From contig DBCB01000013.1 of NCBI GenBank assembly GCA_002303765.1, positions 21,562 through 57,687 of the forward strand: a stretch of 36,126 nt of DNA, in the 5' to 3' direction. This DNA comes from Planctomycetaceae bacterium UBA969 (GTDB lineage Bacteria > Planctomycetota > Planctomycetia > Gemmatales > Gemmataceae). The position numbers and the translations under genes are program-made. The notes beneath the pieces were generated by a model. The model saw only the letters and a list, made by a program, of their open reading frames with translations. It was not told where the DNA came from and ran no database searches. The first letter of the stretch is position 1. The number at the start of each line of letters is the position of its first letter. Below, one piece after another: positions 22,779 through 31,919 of this stretch.

Positions 22779-23882
22779 TCATCTCCAGAGCGCTAAAAAA
22801 AGTTCCACTGCGATAAGAACTATTATAATGATTTCAAGAATTTGAGCACGCAAAGCTGCAGCCTGATCTGCAACCACACGGTAAACATCTTCAATAACCT
22901 CTAGATTTCTGCGGATACTGCCCTCCCAGGCAGGAAGATGAAATCTAGTTGCAAGCAATCTATAGGTACGGGAAAGATACATATCACCAAGAAGTTTAAA
23001 AACATTGCCAGTGCGTTCGAACAAATTGGTTGCTTCGATATTAAGAGCGCCCAGTTCGCGCACCCTCTGGTTGGGCCCCTCCCCTAACAATCGTGAAAAC
23101 GGAGTTGGCCACCGTGCCCATTTCGCAGAATTTGCAAGTTCCGTATCGAGTAGATCATCAAGATAGCGATAACGCAATAATTGCAAATTTGCAAACTGGA
23201 TGGTCTGCAATGTTTCTTCGCAATCAGAATCGATGAGCACCGCAGCAGCCCAATCAACCACAAGAAGATCCGTGGGAGAATATTGCAGCTTTTGCTTGAT
23301 AGATTCTTCGATCTCTTCTGCAGCAAGAGGGGAAGATTCCAGCCTAAGAAGGCTTGCTAACCAAGGCGAATGATTTTGAAGCAGATCGGAAATTTCTGGG
23401 AAGGGATCACCAGGATTAAACTGAAAGACATAATATTCCTCTGTGAGTTCACTCCATTTGGGGAGTTTGATTGCAGGTGAAAGCCTTTTGAAAAGGGGTT
23501 CAAGGAGTGTTTTGCCAAAGCTGGGAAATTCACCTGGCCGGGATAACTCCTGCGCCAACTCACTTAACTTCGAACCTGGAAGCGAAAACGGTACACGAAG
23601 CGAAAGGCTGAGGGTTGCAAAATCAAAGAGAATCATTTCAACCTGAGCTTCTACCTCGCCGAGCACCGCAAATTTACAAATGGTATGTGGCAATTGAAAT
23701 ACCAATGGTGCGGGACGGTATTCAATCGACATCGGGGTACGCCTTCTTCGAGGCAACCCGGGGGAACTTGCAGAACCAAGTTCTGCCTCAAGCAATTTTG
23801 CAGCCTGCACTAAATCAACCTCTTCGCCCCAGTCAAATGCAACATAAGCATGTAACACGCCAGAAATTATTTTATCATTCAT
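22779..23882 (-). CDS. DUF155 (RMD1/YagE-like) membrane protein
   Basis: A 367-aa protein of the RMD1/RMND1/YagE (DUF155) family. Visible features are an N-terminal beta region (IISGVLHAYVAFDWGEEVDL), the family segment LLVVDWAAAVLIDSD followed by FANLQLLRYRYLDDLLD, and a C-terminal helix RAQILEIIIIVLIAVELFLA that anchors the end in the membrane. Eukaryotic relatives support mitochondrial translation, while the bacterial role is unknown. An in-frame ATG at 23921 adds 13 residues; neither start has a clear ribosome site, and 23882 is chosen because MNDKIISG begins the recognisable fold. It precedes the calpain gene with a 3-nt gap. Confidence 0.8.
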   Translation of the reverse strand: MNDKIISGVLHAYVAFDWGEEVDLVQAAKLLEAELGSASSPGLPRRRRTPMSIEYRPAPLVFQLPHTICKFAVLGEVEAQVEMILFDFATLSLSLRVPFSLPGSKLSELAQELSRPGEFPSFGKTLLEPLFKRLSPAIKLPKWSELTEEYYVFQFNPGDPFPEISDLLQNHSPWLASLLRLESSPLAAEEIEESIKQKLQYSPTDLLVVDWAAAVLIDSDCEETLQTIQFANLQLLRYRYLDDLLDTELANSAKWARWPTPFSRLLGEGPNQRVRELGALNIEATNLFERTGNVFKLLGDMYLSRTYRLLATRFHLPAWEGSIRRNLEVIEDVYRVVADQAAALRAQILEIIIIVLIAVELFLALWR

Positions 23883-24006
23883 CGTTACATAAGTATTTGT
23901 CACAAAAACACACCCCCACATAATCTAGGCCCATATTATCATTCTACACGATAGCCATTGCGGTTAGGCCAACGAAAAAAGCTCATTCATAATTAAGCAG
24001 GCTGTT

Positions 24007-25185
24007 TTAGGGCTGATCAAGCCATTCCAGAATAGAACTGCGATCTTGATCGAGGGTGGGTGCGCCCCTATGCTCAACCTCATCGGGTATACCAGTCATC
24101 TTGATGGGGTTGCCACCAGTTCTAATATTACCAAATACAGGGTCTTTAATATCTACAATCATATTTCTTGCATTTATCTGAGGATGAGTCGCAACCTTAC
24201 TAACATTCTGGATGGGCGCAGAGGGAACCCCTTTTTCATCGAAAAGCTTCACCCATTCTTCCGTAGTGTTTGCTGCTAGAGTTTTTTCTATCTCCACCTC
24301 AAGCACATCCACATGCTGACATCGAAGCTGATTACTTTTGAATCTTTCATCCTGCACAAGATCCATTCTTTGTAACACTTCGCATGCCTGAACAAACAAC
24401 CTGTCATTGCCCCCTGCAAGTATCATGTACGAATCCTTCGTGCGATATGCTTGAAAAGGAGCGATGCTGTAATGCCTTGAACCCAACGATTCGGTAATTA
24501 CACCGGTACTTAAATAATTGGTAAGAGAACCTTCAAGCATTGCAACCTGACAATCTAACATTGCGATATCAATGCGAGATCCGCCATGCCCCTGCATCCT
24601 GCGAACAAGTGCAGCTTGAAGAGCAATGACAAAATAAAGGCCAGATGCAAGATCGCCAATGGAAACTCCAACGCGCACCGGAGGTTGGCCCGGATGGCCT
24701 GTCAAACTCATCACACCGCCAAGTGCCTGAACCACTAAATCATAAGCGGGCATTGCAGCCATGGGCCCTGTCTGCCCAAAACCCGAAAGAGAACCAAAGA
24801 TCAACTGGGGATACTTTTGCTGCAAATCGCTCCACGCATACCCGAGCCTTTCCATAGTTCCGGGGCGATAATTTTCCACTAGGAAGTCCGACTTCGCCAA
24901 GAGCTTCTCGAATATTTTCTTGTCTTCACTCTTTTTTAAATCGAGTGCAATACTGTATTTATCGTAATTCATGGAACTATAAAACAACGAGCTATCATCT
25001 TTGAATGGGGGAAACGATCGGGAATCATCGCCACCATGGGGCGTCTCGACTTTGATCACCTTCGCACCCAAATGAGCAAGATTAAGCGTTGCAAAAGGCC
25101 CCGCAAGTATTCTTGTAAGGTCTGCTACCACCAATCCTTCGAGTGGCCTGCCAAGCGTTTTATCTGTTTTGCTAGATTCGTTCAT
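24007..25185 (-). CDS. CoA-transferase family III (CaiB/BaiF) enzyme
   Basis: A 392-aa class III CoA-transferase, moving CoA between carboxylic acids through an aspartyl-CoA intermediate. The N-terminal LEGLVVADLTRILAGPFAT and LGAKVIKVETPHGGDDSR are the family's Rossmann-like CoA site. FLVENYRPGTMERLG and SGFGQTGPMA follow, and the catalytic Asp is Asp178 in VGVSIGDLASG. The C-terminus has EKGVPSAPIQNV, also typical. Length is usual (about 390-400 aa). The acids used are unknown, and no catabolic neighbours are present. AGGATTAGGG precedes the ATG. It is divergent from the aldose epimerase gene (126-nt gap). Confidence 0.92.
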   Translation of the reverse strand: MNESSKTDKTLGRPLEGLVVADLTRILAGPFATLNLAHLGAKVIKVETPHGGDDSRSFPPFKDDSSLFYSSMNYDKYSIALDLKKSEDKKIFEKLLAKSDFLVENYRPGTMERLGYAWSDLQQKYPQLIFGSLSGFGQTGPMAAMPAYDLVVQALGGVMSLTGHPGQPPVRVGVSIGDLASGLYFVIALQAALVRRMQGHGGSRIDIAMLDCQVAMLEGSLTNYLSTGVITESLGSRHYSIAPFQAYRTKDSYMILAGGNDRLFVQACEVLQRMDLVQDERFKSNQLRCQHVDVLEVEIEKTLAANTTEEWVKLFDEKGVPSAPIQNVSKVATHPQINARNMIVDIKDPVFGNIRTGGNPIKMTGIPDEVEHRGAPTLDQDRSSILEWLDQP

Positions 25186-25311
25186 ACCCTAATCCTATTG
25201 TTTTAAAGTTGGCATCGCATCTAAAAACAGAATCTTGCTTGCCATCCGACATCCCACCCATCATTATAGCTTTATGTTATCTTAAACTTATAGCTTCAAG
25301 AGGTTACTACC

Positions 25312-26433
25312 ATGATTCTTCGTTTTATTTGCTTGGCAGGTGTTTTAATGACTTCAACTTTCATTTCTGCTGCGGATGATGTTATCCGTACCCCATTCGG
25401 AAAAACAAAAGAAGGCGAGGCTGTTGATATTTTCACCCTGCAAAACAGCAAGGGCATGAAAGTTAGGCTCATCACCTTCGGCGCAACCATTCAATCCATC
25501 GAAGTTCCTGATAACAAAGGAAAGATTGCAGATGTCATCGTGGGCTTCGATACTCTCGATGGCTTCCTTACCGAACACCCTTATTTCGGTGGCACCATAG
25601 GCAGAGTTTGTAACCGCATTGGTAATGCCAAATTCTCTCTCGATGGCAAAGACTATTCCCTCGCTGCAAACAATGGCCCACACAGCCTTCATGGTGGCAA
25701 AAAAGGTTTTGATCGCAAAAACTGGGCCGCTGAAAGCTTTATTACCACTAACGAAAGAGGCGTTCGCTTCACCCGCACCAGTGCAGATGGCGAAGAAGGC
25801 TACCCAGGCAATGTGCGCGTTGGGGTTACTTTCACCCTCACCAACGATAACGCCCTTCGCATCGAATACGATGCTATCACTGATAAATCCACACCTATCA
25901 ACCTGACGAACCATGCTTATTTCAACCTTGCAGGTTCAGGCAATGGCACCATTCTTGATCACCAGATCATGATTAATGCAACGCAACAAACTGCAACGGA
26001 TGAAACCTTAATCCCCACAGGAAAGTTGGCCCCTGTTGCAGGCACCCCAATCGATTTCACCAAATATGCAAAAATAGGGGCGCGTATCAAGGAAATCAAA
26101 GCAACGCCAGTGGGCTATGATCACAACTATGTGCTTGAAGCTTCCAGCAAAGATTTAAAAGCCCCCGCTGCAATCGTCAGAGAACCAAACTCGGGCAGGG
26201 TGATGGAAGTTTATACCACCGAACCAGGCCTGCAGTTTTACACGGGCAATTTCCTTGATGGCACTATTAAGGGCAAGAAGGGCGCGGTCTACAATCAATA
26301 CAACGGATTCTGCCTCGAATCCCAGCATTACCCTGATAGCGTTAACAAGAAAGAATTTCCTTCAACGATCTTGAAGCCAGGCGAGAAATTCAGCAGCACC
26401 ACCACTTATAAATTTCTGGCCGTTGCAGAGTAA
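25312..26433 (+). CDS. galM: Exported aldose 1-epimerase (mutarotase)
   Basis: A 373-aa protein interconverting alpha and beta anomers of aldoses. The signal peptide (LRFICLAGVLMTSTFISA) places it outside the cytoplasm, unlike E. coli GalM. Family motifs are LITFGATIQSIEVPD, FGGTIGRVCNRIGNAKF, LHGGKKGFDRKNW, the catalytic His in PINLTNHAYFNLAG, and the catalytic Glu in GFCLESQHYPDS. Length beyond the signal is normal. GAGG lies eight bases before the ATG. It is convergent with pdxH, leaving only four bases between the stops. Exported mutarotases commonly accompany polysaccharide use; no such genes are adjacent here. Confidence 0.94.
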   Translation: MILRFICLAGVLMTSTFISAADDVIRTPFGKTKEGEAVDIFTLQNSKGMKVRLITFGATIQSIEVPDNKGKIADVIVGFDTLDGFLTEHPYFGGTIGRVCNRIGNAKFSLDGKDYSLAANNGPHSLHGGKKGFDRKNWAAESFITTNERGVRFTRTSADGEEGYPGNVRVGVTFTLTNDNALRIEYDAITDKSTPINLTNHAYFNLAGSGNGTILDHQIMINATQQTATDETLIPTGKLAPVAGTPIDFTKYAKIGARIKEIKATPVGYDHNYVLEASSKDLKAPAAIVREPNSGRVMEVYTTEPGLQFYTGNFLDGTIKGKKGAVYNQYNGFCLESQHYPDSVNKKEFPSTILKPGEKFSSTTTYKFLAVAE

Positions 26434-26437
26434 GAAA

Positions 26438-27079
26438 TCAAGGCCCCAACCGCTTGATACCCCAGAAAGTTCCATTTCTTTCATACAGAATGCGATCGTG
26501 CATTCTGCTGGGCCTGCCTTGCCAAAACTCGACTGAATGTGGCCAAAGCCTGTACCCGCCCCAAGTTTCAGGCAGGGGCACTATTCCATCTGCAAAGCGT
26601 TTTTCAATCCCATGCCAGCGAGCTTCAAGTTCTTCACGACCATTCATCACGGAAGATTGTTTGGAGGCCCAAGCACCAATGCGACTTCCCAAGGGCCGTG
26701 AGAGAAAGTAATCTTCAGATTCCTTCTTACTAACTTTCTGCACATCACCCTCGATGCGAATCTGCCTTTCTAAATCAGGCCAGTAAAAAACCAATGCTGC
26801 CCTAGGGTTTTCTGCAAGCTCTCCCGCCTTGCGCCCTTCATAACTTGTGAAAAAAGTAAACCCACGTTCATCAAAGCTTTTTAGCAACACGATCCTAGCA
26901 GAAGGCGCGCCATGCACCGTGGCAGTCGCCAAAGTCATGGCATTGGGTTCCGTAACTTTCGCATTCACCGCATCGCTAAACCATTTTGCAAATTGATCAA
27001 AAGGGCATTGCGCTAATTCATGTTCCAAAAGACCATGAAGGGTGTAGTCTTTTCGTAGGTCTGCAAGTGATGCCATCAT
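26438..27079 (-). CDS. pdxH: Pyridoxamine/pyridoxine 5'-phosphate oxidase
   Basis: A 213-aa FMN enzyme that makes pyridoxal 5'-phosphate, the last step of PLP synthesis and salvage. The chain follows PdxH throughout: NAMTLATATVHGAPSARIVLLK (FMN binding), GFTFFTSYEGRKAGELAENP, AALVFYWPDLERQIRIEG, FLSRPLGSRIGAWASKQS, PETWGGYRLWPHSVEFWQG, and the C-terminal RIKRLGP-like end (WGIKRLGP). Length is typical. GGAG is five bases before the ATG at 27079. It is a single gene, and its product supplies cofactor to PLP enzymes such as the aminotransferase and HemL in this window. Confidence 0.96.
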   Translation of the reverse strand: MMASLADLRKDYTLHGLLEHELAQCPFDQFAKWFSDAVNAKVTEPNAMTLATATVHGAPSARIVLLKSFDERGFTFFTSYEGRKAGELAENPRAALVFYWPDLERQIRIEGDVQKVSKKESEDYFLSRPLGSRIGAWASKQSSVMNGREELEARWHGIEKRFADGIVPLPETWGGYRLWPHSVEFWQGRPSRMHDRILYERNGTFWGIKRLGP

Positions 27080-27212
27080 AAATTCTCCGTGAAACTCTCT
27101 TTGTCGATATCATAGTCTTTTTTTACACACAAAGAAAAGCCTCCATTTACTTGATTCCTCTTTTAACCCCGATTACAATCATGAGTTAACACTTAATTCA
27201 AGAAAGGCAAAA

Positions 27213-28019
27213 ATGCACAAGTTATTCTCTCTGACGGTTGCTACTTTATTCATCACAGCCAACCTATCCTTCTCACAAGAATCCAAATCCACCAAAAAGC
27301 TTTTGGTGATCACAGAATCCAAGGGATTTGTGCATGGTGTGGTAAAACGACCCAAACCTGAAGAATTATGCCTAGTCGAAAAATCACTCATCGCATTGGG
27401 AAAATCGTCTGGCATGTTTGAAGCAGTGGTCACCCAGGATTCCCGCACTGCAATTACTGCAGAAAACTTGCAAAAATATGATGCAGTATTCTTTTACACC
27501 ACAGGCGAACTGCCACTTTCTGATGTGCAAAAAGCCGACCTCCTCCAGTACATAAAGTCTGGCAAAGGCTTTGCGGGCAGCCATTGTGCAACCGATACCT
27601 TTTACAAATGGCCCGAGTATGGCAACATGATCGGTGCATACTTTGATGGCCACCCTTGGCATGAAAAAATCAAGGTAAAAGTGGAAGATAAGAGCCACCC
27701 AGCAACCAAACATCTGGGCGATTCGTTTGAAATAACTGATGAAATTTATCAGTTCAAGGGGCCTTACGACCGGAAAAACCTGAATATCCTGCTTAGCATG
27801 GATACCACCGCAGTTAAAAAAGAAGGCAAACGCGCAGACAAGGATTATGCACTTGCCTGGACTAAAGAATATGGCAAAGGCCGGGTTTTTTACACCGCTT
27901 TTGGACACCGCGATGAAGTTTGGGCTGACGAAAGATTCCAAAAGTTAATGCTTGGCGGGCTAGGCTATGTAATGGGGCTTAACGATGGTAGTGGCAAGAC
28001 TGGTGAAAAAAAGCAATAA
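27213..28019 (+). CDS. Exported ThuA-domain protein
   Basis: A 268-aa protein with a signal peptide (LFSLTVATLFITANLSFS) and a single ThuA domain, a class I glutamine-amidotransferase-like fold. Recognisable parts are KKLLVITESKGFVHG, the strand YDAVFFYTTGELPLSD, GKGFAGSHCATDTFYKWPEY, the region GHPWHEKIKVKVEDKSHPATK, and GKGRVFYTAFGHRDEVW near the end. The domain was first linked to trehalose utilisation, but its activity is not settled. ThuA proteins are highly expanded in planctomycetes. AAAGG lies before the ATG, and a terminator-like hairpin follows 60 nt after the stop. Confidence 0.9.
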   Translation: MHKLFSLTVATLFITANLSFSQESKSTKKLLVITESKGFVHGVVKRPKPEELCLVEKSLIALGKSSGMFEAVVTQDSRTAITAENLQKYDAVFFYTTGELPLSDVQKADLLQYIKSGKGFAGSHCATDTFYKWPEYGNMIGAYFDGHPWHEKIKVKVEDKSHPATKHLGDSFEITDEIYQFKGPYDRKNLNILLSMDTTAVKKEGKRADKDYALAWTKEYGKGRVFYTAFGHRDEVWADERFQKLMLGGLGYVMGLNDGSGKTGEKKQ

Positions 28020-28078
28020 AATGCTTGAATCAGCTTCCATTACATTTATCAAAGCTTTAGCGTATATAAATTACAAAG

Positions 28079-28111
28079 CAGGACTATGAATACTAATTAT
28101 GGTCCTGTTTT
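28079..28111 (+). terminator. Candidate intrinsic terminator after the ThuA gene
   Basis: CAGGACTAT (28079-28087) pairs with ATGGTCCTG (28099-28107), nine pairs with one G-U, around an 11-nt loop, and TTTT follows. Position after the ThuA stop fits. The short T-run makes it moderate in strength, and it could instead act as a leader hairpin for the downstream gene. Confidence 0.5.
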
Positions 28112-28146
28112 GAATAAAATAAAGCAAATCACCCCAGGGGGTTTGA

Positions 28147-28920
28147 GTGATAACTAGGCTTATAACATCAAATGTTCATGGTTCCGATGATTGCAATTAT
28201 CAATTTTTAACCAGCATGCTGGTGAATGAAAGTATTGCAATCGATGCTGGGGCTATCGGTTTTTATTCTTCTCCCAAAGAGCAGGAAAAAATTCGCCATG
28301 TGTTATTAACCCATTCTCATATCGATCATCTGGCATCACTCCCCATCTTTATTGAAAATGTATTTACGGGAAGGCCTGACCCAGTAATTATCTATGGTTC
28401 AACGCCTGTATTAAACTGTTTACAAACAGATGTTTTCAACAATCGAATCTGGCCCGATTTTATCGAACTTTCAAAGTTTCCTGTTTCACGTTTCCTAGAT
28501 ATCAAAACCTTCGAACCAAACCAAACGATCACCCTCGAAGGGATTAAAATCACCTCTATCAATATCAATCACGTTGTTCCCACGGTCGGATACATTTTTG
28601 ATGATGGAAAAAGTGCGATTGGATATGTCAGCGATACAGCCGAAACCGAAGAAATCTGGGATCTCCTAAACAAGCAGGCCAACTTAAAAGCAGTGTTTCT
28701 GGAAGTTACCTTCCCCAATAATCTTCAATGGCTTGCAGATGTATCCAAACATCTAACACCAAAAACTTTTAAGTTAGAACTACAGAAGTTAAAGAAAGAT
28801 GTGCCAGTTTTTGCAGTGCATCTTAAAGGCCGCTACCGAGATCAGGTGGCCAAGGAAGTCGCAGACCTTAACCTGCCGAATGTTCATATCACTAAGTTTT
28901 TAAAAGACTACACTTTTTAA
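28147..28920 (+). CDS. MBL-fold hydrolase, class II cyclic-nucleotide phosphodiesterase-like
   Basis: A 257-aa cytoplasmic metallo-beta-lactamase-fold enzyme. The metal motif is HSHIDH (His56-His61) in VLLTHSHIDHLASLP, followed by ITSININHVVPTVGYIF (third His), GYVSDTAET (bridging Asp) and VFAVHLKGRY (last His). The N-terminus (SNVHGSDDCNYQFLTSMLVN) and the order of motifs resemble class II 3',5'-cyclic-nucleotide phosphodiesterases (PDEase_II), so cAMP or cGMP hydrolysis is plausible but unproven. It starts with GTG at 28147, supported by AGGGGG five bases upstream, and no ATG would give the same N-terminus. A strong terminator follows. Confidence 0.82.
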   Translation: MITRLITSNVHGSDDCNYQFLTSMLVNESIAIDAGAIGFYSSPKEQEKIRHVLLTHSHIDHLASLPIFIENVFTGRPDPVIIYGSTPVLNCLQTDVFNNRIWPDFIELSKFPVSRFLDIKTFEPNQTITLEGIKITSININHVVPTVGYIFDDGKSAIGYVSDTAETEEIWDLLNKQANLKAVFLEVTFPNNLQWLADVSKHLTPKTFKLELQKLKKDVPVFAVHLKGRYRDQVAKEVADLNLPNVHITKFLKDYTF

Positions 28921-28942
28921 TAATTACACTAGAGACACAAGA

Positions 28943-28974
28943 AGCCCTCCGAGGTTATCCTCAGAGGGCTTTTT
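28943..28974 (+). terminator. Strong intrinsic terminator after the MBL-fold gene
   Basis: AGCCCTC-C-GAGG (28943-28954), loop TTAT, and CCTC-A-GAGGGCT (28959-28970) form an 11-pair stem with one mismatch, followed by TTTTATTTT. It lies between convergent genes. The T-rich side serves the plus strand; the minus side (after aconitase) is poorer in T, so it ends that transcript less well. Confidence 0.85.
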
Positions 28975-28992
28975 ATTTTCTACAAGCTTTTC

Positions 28993-31704
28993 TTACTTCG
29001 CAGTCTCCAACAACTGCCTAAGCACATAACGAAGAATTCCGCCATGCTTGTAATAAAGCACTTCCTGTGGCGTATCGATGCGAACAACAGCTTTGAATTC
29101 TTTGCCATTGGCCCTAACCGCAATGGTTTTACCAGGAGCATAATCAGAAGCCTCTAATAGAGAAGCAAGGCCGGTAATTTCAAAAACCTCTTCGCCAGTT
29201 AGGCCAAGAGAAGCAGCATTCTTGCCCGCTTCAAACTGCAGGGGAAGTATTCCCATGCCTACCAGATTACTGCGATGTATACGCTCGTAACTTTCTGCTA
29301 TCACGACTCGTACACCCAGCAAAGCTGGCCCTTTGGCGGCCCAATCACGCGAACTACCCGAGCCATATTCCTTGCCCGCAAGAATTGCCAAGGGCACTTT
29401 CTCTGCATGATATTTAACCGAGGCATCAAATATCGACATCCCTTCCCCAGTAGGAAGATGCCTTGTGAAACCGCCCTCAGTTCCGGGTGCAAGAATGTTC
29501 TTCAACCGAATGTTGGCAAAGGTGCCTCGTACCATCACTTCATGATTGCCCCTGCGTGCACCATAACTGTTGAAGTCTGCAGACGCCACGCCACGCTCTT
29601 GCAAATACTTACCAGCAGGGCTGTCTTTCTTGATATTTCCCGCAGGGGAAATATGATCGGTGGTAATACTATCCCCCAGAACCGCAAGAACGCGCACAGC
29701 TTTTAAATCTGCAATCGCATTTGGATTACGGGGCATGTTTTCGAAGTAAGGTGGGTGCTTCACATAAGTGGAGTTTGCATCCCAGGCATACTGATTACCA
29801 GTAGGAACAGGAAGCTCCTGCCAAGCTGGATCGCCCTTGAATACTTCGCTATATTCCTTGGTGAACATCTCAGGCTTGACGCACTTCGCGACAGCTTCAT
29901 GAATTTCTTTTGTGGTGGGCCAGATATCTTTGAGAAACACTGGCTTGCCATCGCTGCCATTGCCTACGGGTTCTGTTGCGAAATCAATATCGGTTCTACC
30001 CGCGATTGCATAAGCTACAACAAGAGGTGGTGAAGCCAGATAGTTGGCACGCACTTCAGGATGTACCCTGCCCTCGAAATTTCGATTCCCACTCAACACC
30101 GCAGCAACAATAAGCTGGCCCTCTTCAATCCCCTTAGAAACAGGCGCAGGCAATGGCCCGCTGTTTCCTATGCAAGTCGTACAACCATAACCCACAAGAT
30201 TAAAGCGCAGTTTATCAAGGTCATTCATCACATCCGCTTCCACCAGATAATCTGTGACCACCTTGGAACCGGGTGCCAAACTTGTCTTCACCCATGGCTT
30301 TGTTTGCAAGCCTTTAGCTACCGCTTTCTTCGCAACCAAGCCTGCTGCAAGCATCACGGAAGGATTCGAAGTGTTGGTGCAACTAGTGATTGCTGCAATA
30401 ACAACCGAACCATGCTTTAGAACCTCTTGCTTGTTATTCATGGTAACAACAGCCTGCGCATCCGCAGTTGCGGGGCTGACACCCGCCTTTGGCTTGGCCT
30501 TGGCGATCAAACCAGGCAGCGCACTATTGAAGGAAGTTTTCATATCGCTTAAACGAACCCGATCTTGAGGGCGGGTCGGCCCAGCTAAGCAGGGCTCGAT
30601 CACTTTCATATCAAGTTCCATAGTGCTAGAATAATTTGCCTCGAGCGTTGATGCATCGTGGAACATACCCTGCTGCTTCATGTATGCTTCGGTTAATTCA
30701 ACAAGCTCAACAGGCCTGCCTGAAAACTTCATGAAGCGAATCGTTTCTGCATCTACAGGGAATATGCCACAAGTTGCACCATACTCGGGCGCCATGTTCG
30801 CAATGGTTGCACGATCAGCCAAAGGCAGATCAGCAAGCCCCGGCCCATAGAATTCCACAAACTTACCTACCACGCCCTTCTTCCTAAGCATTTCCGTTAC
30901 GGTAAGAACCAGATCGGTTGCGGTTGCGCCTTCTGGCAATTTTCCGGTCAGTTTGAAACCAACCACTTCAGGAATCAACATAGAAACAGGTTGCCCTAGC
31001 ATCGCAGCTTCTGCTTCAATCCCGCCCACGCCCCAACCCAACACGCCTAGCCCGTTGATCATGGTGGTATGCGAATCCGTGCCCACCAAAGTATCAGGGT
31101 AGGCGTAGTTTTTGCCATGCACTGTTGCACTCATCACAACCCGTGCAAGACATTCCAAATTCACTTGATGAACAATACCCGTTTCAGGGGGCACCACTTT
31201 GAAGTTATCAAAGCCGTTCTGGCCCCAACGCAGAAAAGCGTAACGCTCTCTATTTCTTTCAAATTCAAGATCCGAGTTGTTCTTAAACGCCAGACCATTA
31301 CCAAAATCATCAACCTGCACAGAATGATCGATCACCAATTCCGCAGGGCAAAGAGGATTGATCTTGGTTGGGTCGCCCCCCATCAACTTCATGGCATCGC
31401 GCATTGCTGCAAGATCGACAACTGCGGGAACGCCCGTGAAATCCTGCAACAAAACTCGGGCAGGAGTGAAACTGATTTCCTTCGAAGGAATGCTCTTCGG
31501 ATCCCAATTGGCCAGTGACTCTATGTCTGCCTTGGTAACACTCAAACCATCTTCGGTTCGCAAAAGATTTTCCAGAAGAATCTTAAGAGAAAAAGGAAGC
31601 TTGGCTATCTGGGGCAACTTCTTCTCTAACAGTTTAAGAGAATAATAGTGATGGGTTTTCCCACCCGCATTCAGGCTGGTTTCAGTTTCAAAGCTGTTTT
31701 TCAT
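28993..31704 (-). CDS. acnA: Aconitate hydratase
   Basis: A 903-aa 4Fe-4S enzyme of the TCA cycle, isomerising citrate and isocitrate through cis-aconitate. It has the AcnA/IRP layout: ARVLLQDFTGVPAVVDLAAM near the start, NPLCPAELVIDHSVQVD, TDSHTTMINGLGVLGWGVGG, and the cluster cysteines in AITSCTNTSNPSVM and GYGCTTCIGNSGPL. The swivel domain contains SYGARRGNHEVMVRGTFANI and GKEYGSGSSRDWAAKGP. Length and order are normal for AcnA; AcnB has a different domain order. AAGGA precedes the ATG. It stands alone and convergent with the MBL-fold gene. Confidence 0.97.
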   Translation of the reverse strand: MKNSFETETSLNAGGKTHHYYSLKLLEKKLPQIAKLPFSLKILLENLLRTEDGLSVTKADIESLANWDPKSIPSKEISFTPARVLLQDFTGVPAVVDLAAMRDAMKLMGGDPTKINPLCPAELVIDHSVQVDDFGNGLAFKNNSDLEFERNRERYAFLRWGQNGFDNFKVVPPETGIVHQVNLECLARVVMSATVHGKNYAYPDTLVGTDSHTTMINGLGVLGWGVGGIEAEAAMLGQPVSMLIPEVVGFKLTGKLPEGATATDLVLTVTEMLRKKGVVGKFVEFYGPGLADLPLADRATIANMAPEYGATCGIFPVDAETIRFMKFSGRPVELVELTEAYMKQQGMFHDASTLEANYSSTMELDMKVIEPCLAGPTRPQDRVRLSDMKTSFNSALPGLIAKAKPKAGVSPATADAQAVVTMNNKQEVLKHGSVVIAAITSCTNTSNPSVMLAAGLVAKKAVAKGLQTKPWVKTSLAPGSKVVTDYLVEADVMNDLDKLRFNLVGYGCTTCIGNSGPLPAPVSKGIEEGQLIVAAVLSGNRNFEGRVHPEVRANYLASPPLVVAYAIAGRTDIDFATEPVGNGSDGKPVFLKDIWPTTKEIHEAVAKCVKPEMFTKEYSEVFKGDPAWQELPVPTGNQYAWDANSTYVKHPPYFENMPRNPNAIADLKAVRVLAVLGDSITTDHISPAGNIKKDSPAGKYLQERGVASADFNSYGARRGNHEVMVRGTFANIRLKNILAPGTEGGFTRHLPTGEGMSIFDASVKYHAEKVPLAILAGKEYGSGSSRDWAAKGPALLGVRVVIAESYERIHRSNLVGMGILPLQFEAGKNAASLGLTGEEVFEITGLASLLEASDYAPGKTIAVRANGKEFKAVVRIDTPQEVLYYKHGGILRYVLRQLLETAK

Positions 31705-31806
31705 GACAGTTATTTCCTTAGGTTTATTGATCTTAAGTTATTCTCTTGATGCTGGGCCTTTTAGGCAACTAATTCTCAGGTTCTTTTCACTTTAAATACT
31801 TTTCTC

Positions 31807-31834
31807 TTGCAAGTCTCAACACAATCATGATAAA
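31807..31834 (+). promoter_or_regulatory. Candidate promoter of the second DUF1559 gene
   Basis: TTGCAA (31807-31812), a 16-nt spacer and GATAAA (31829-31834) lie about 85 nt before the ATG at 31920. The leader between them carries an inverted repeat, AGACTTA (31844-31850) with TAAGTCT (31869-31875), a possible small hairpin. Sequence match is moderate. Confidence 0.4.
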
Positions 31835-31919
31835 TTAATAATAAGACTTATGAAGGCCTATCAAATAGTAAGTCTCTCCCTTAGTTTATCAAACACTTTA
31901 TTATGACGAGGGGGATATT

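Noticed and set aside
28086..28157. 23-codon open frame with AGGA upstream, overlapping the GTG start of the MBL-fold gene
   Set aside because: Its start lies inside the terminator-like hairpin, its product is not recognisable and the length is within chance, so I do not call it a leader peptide.
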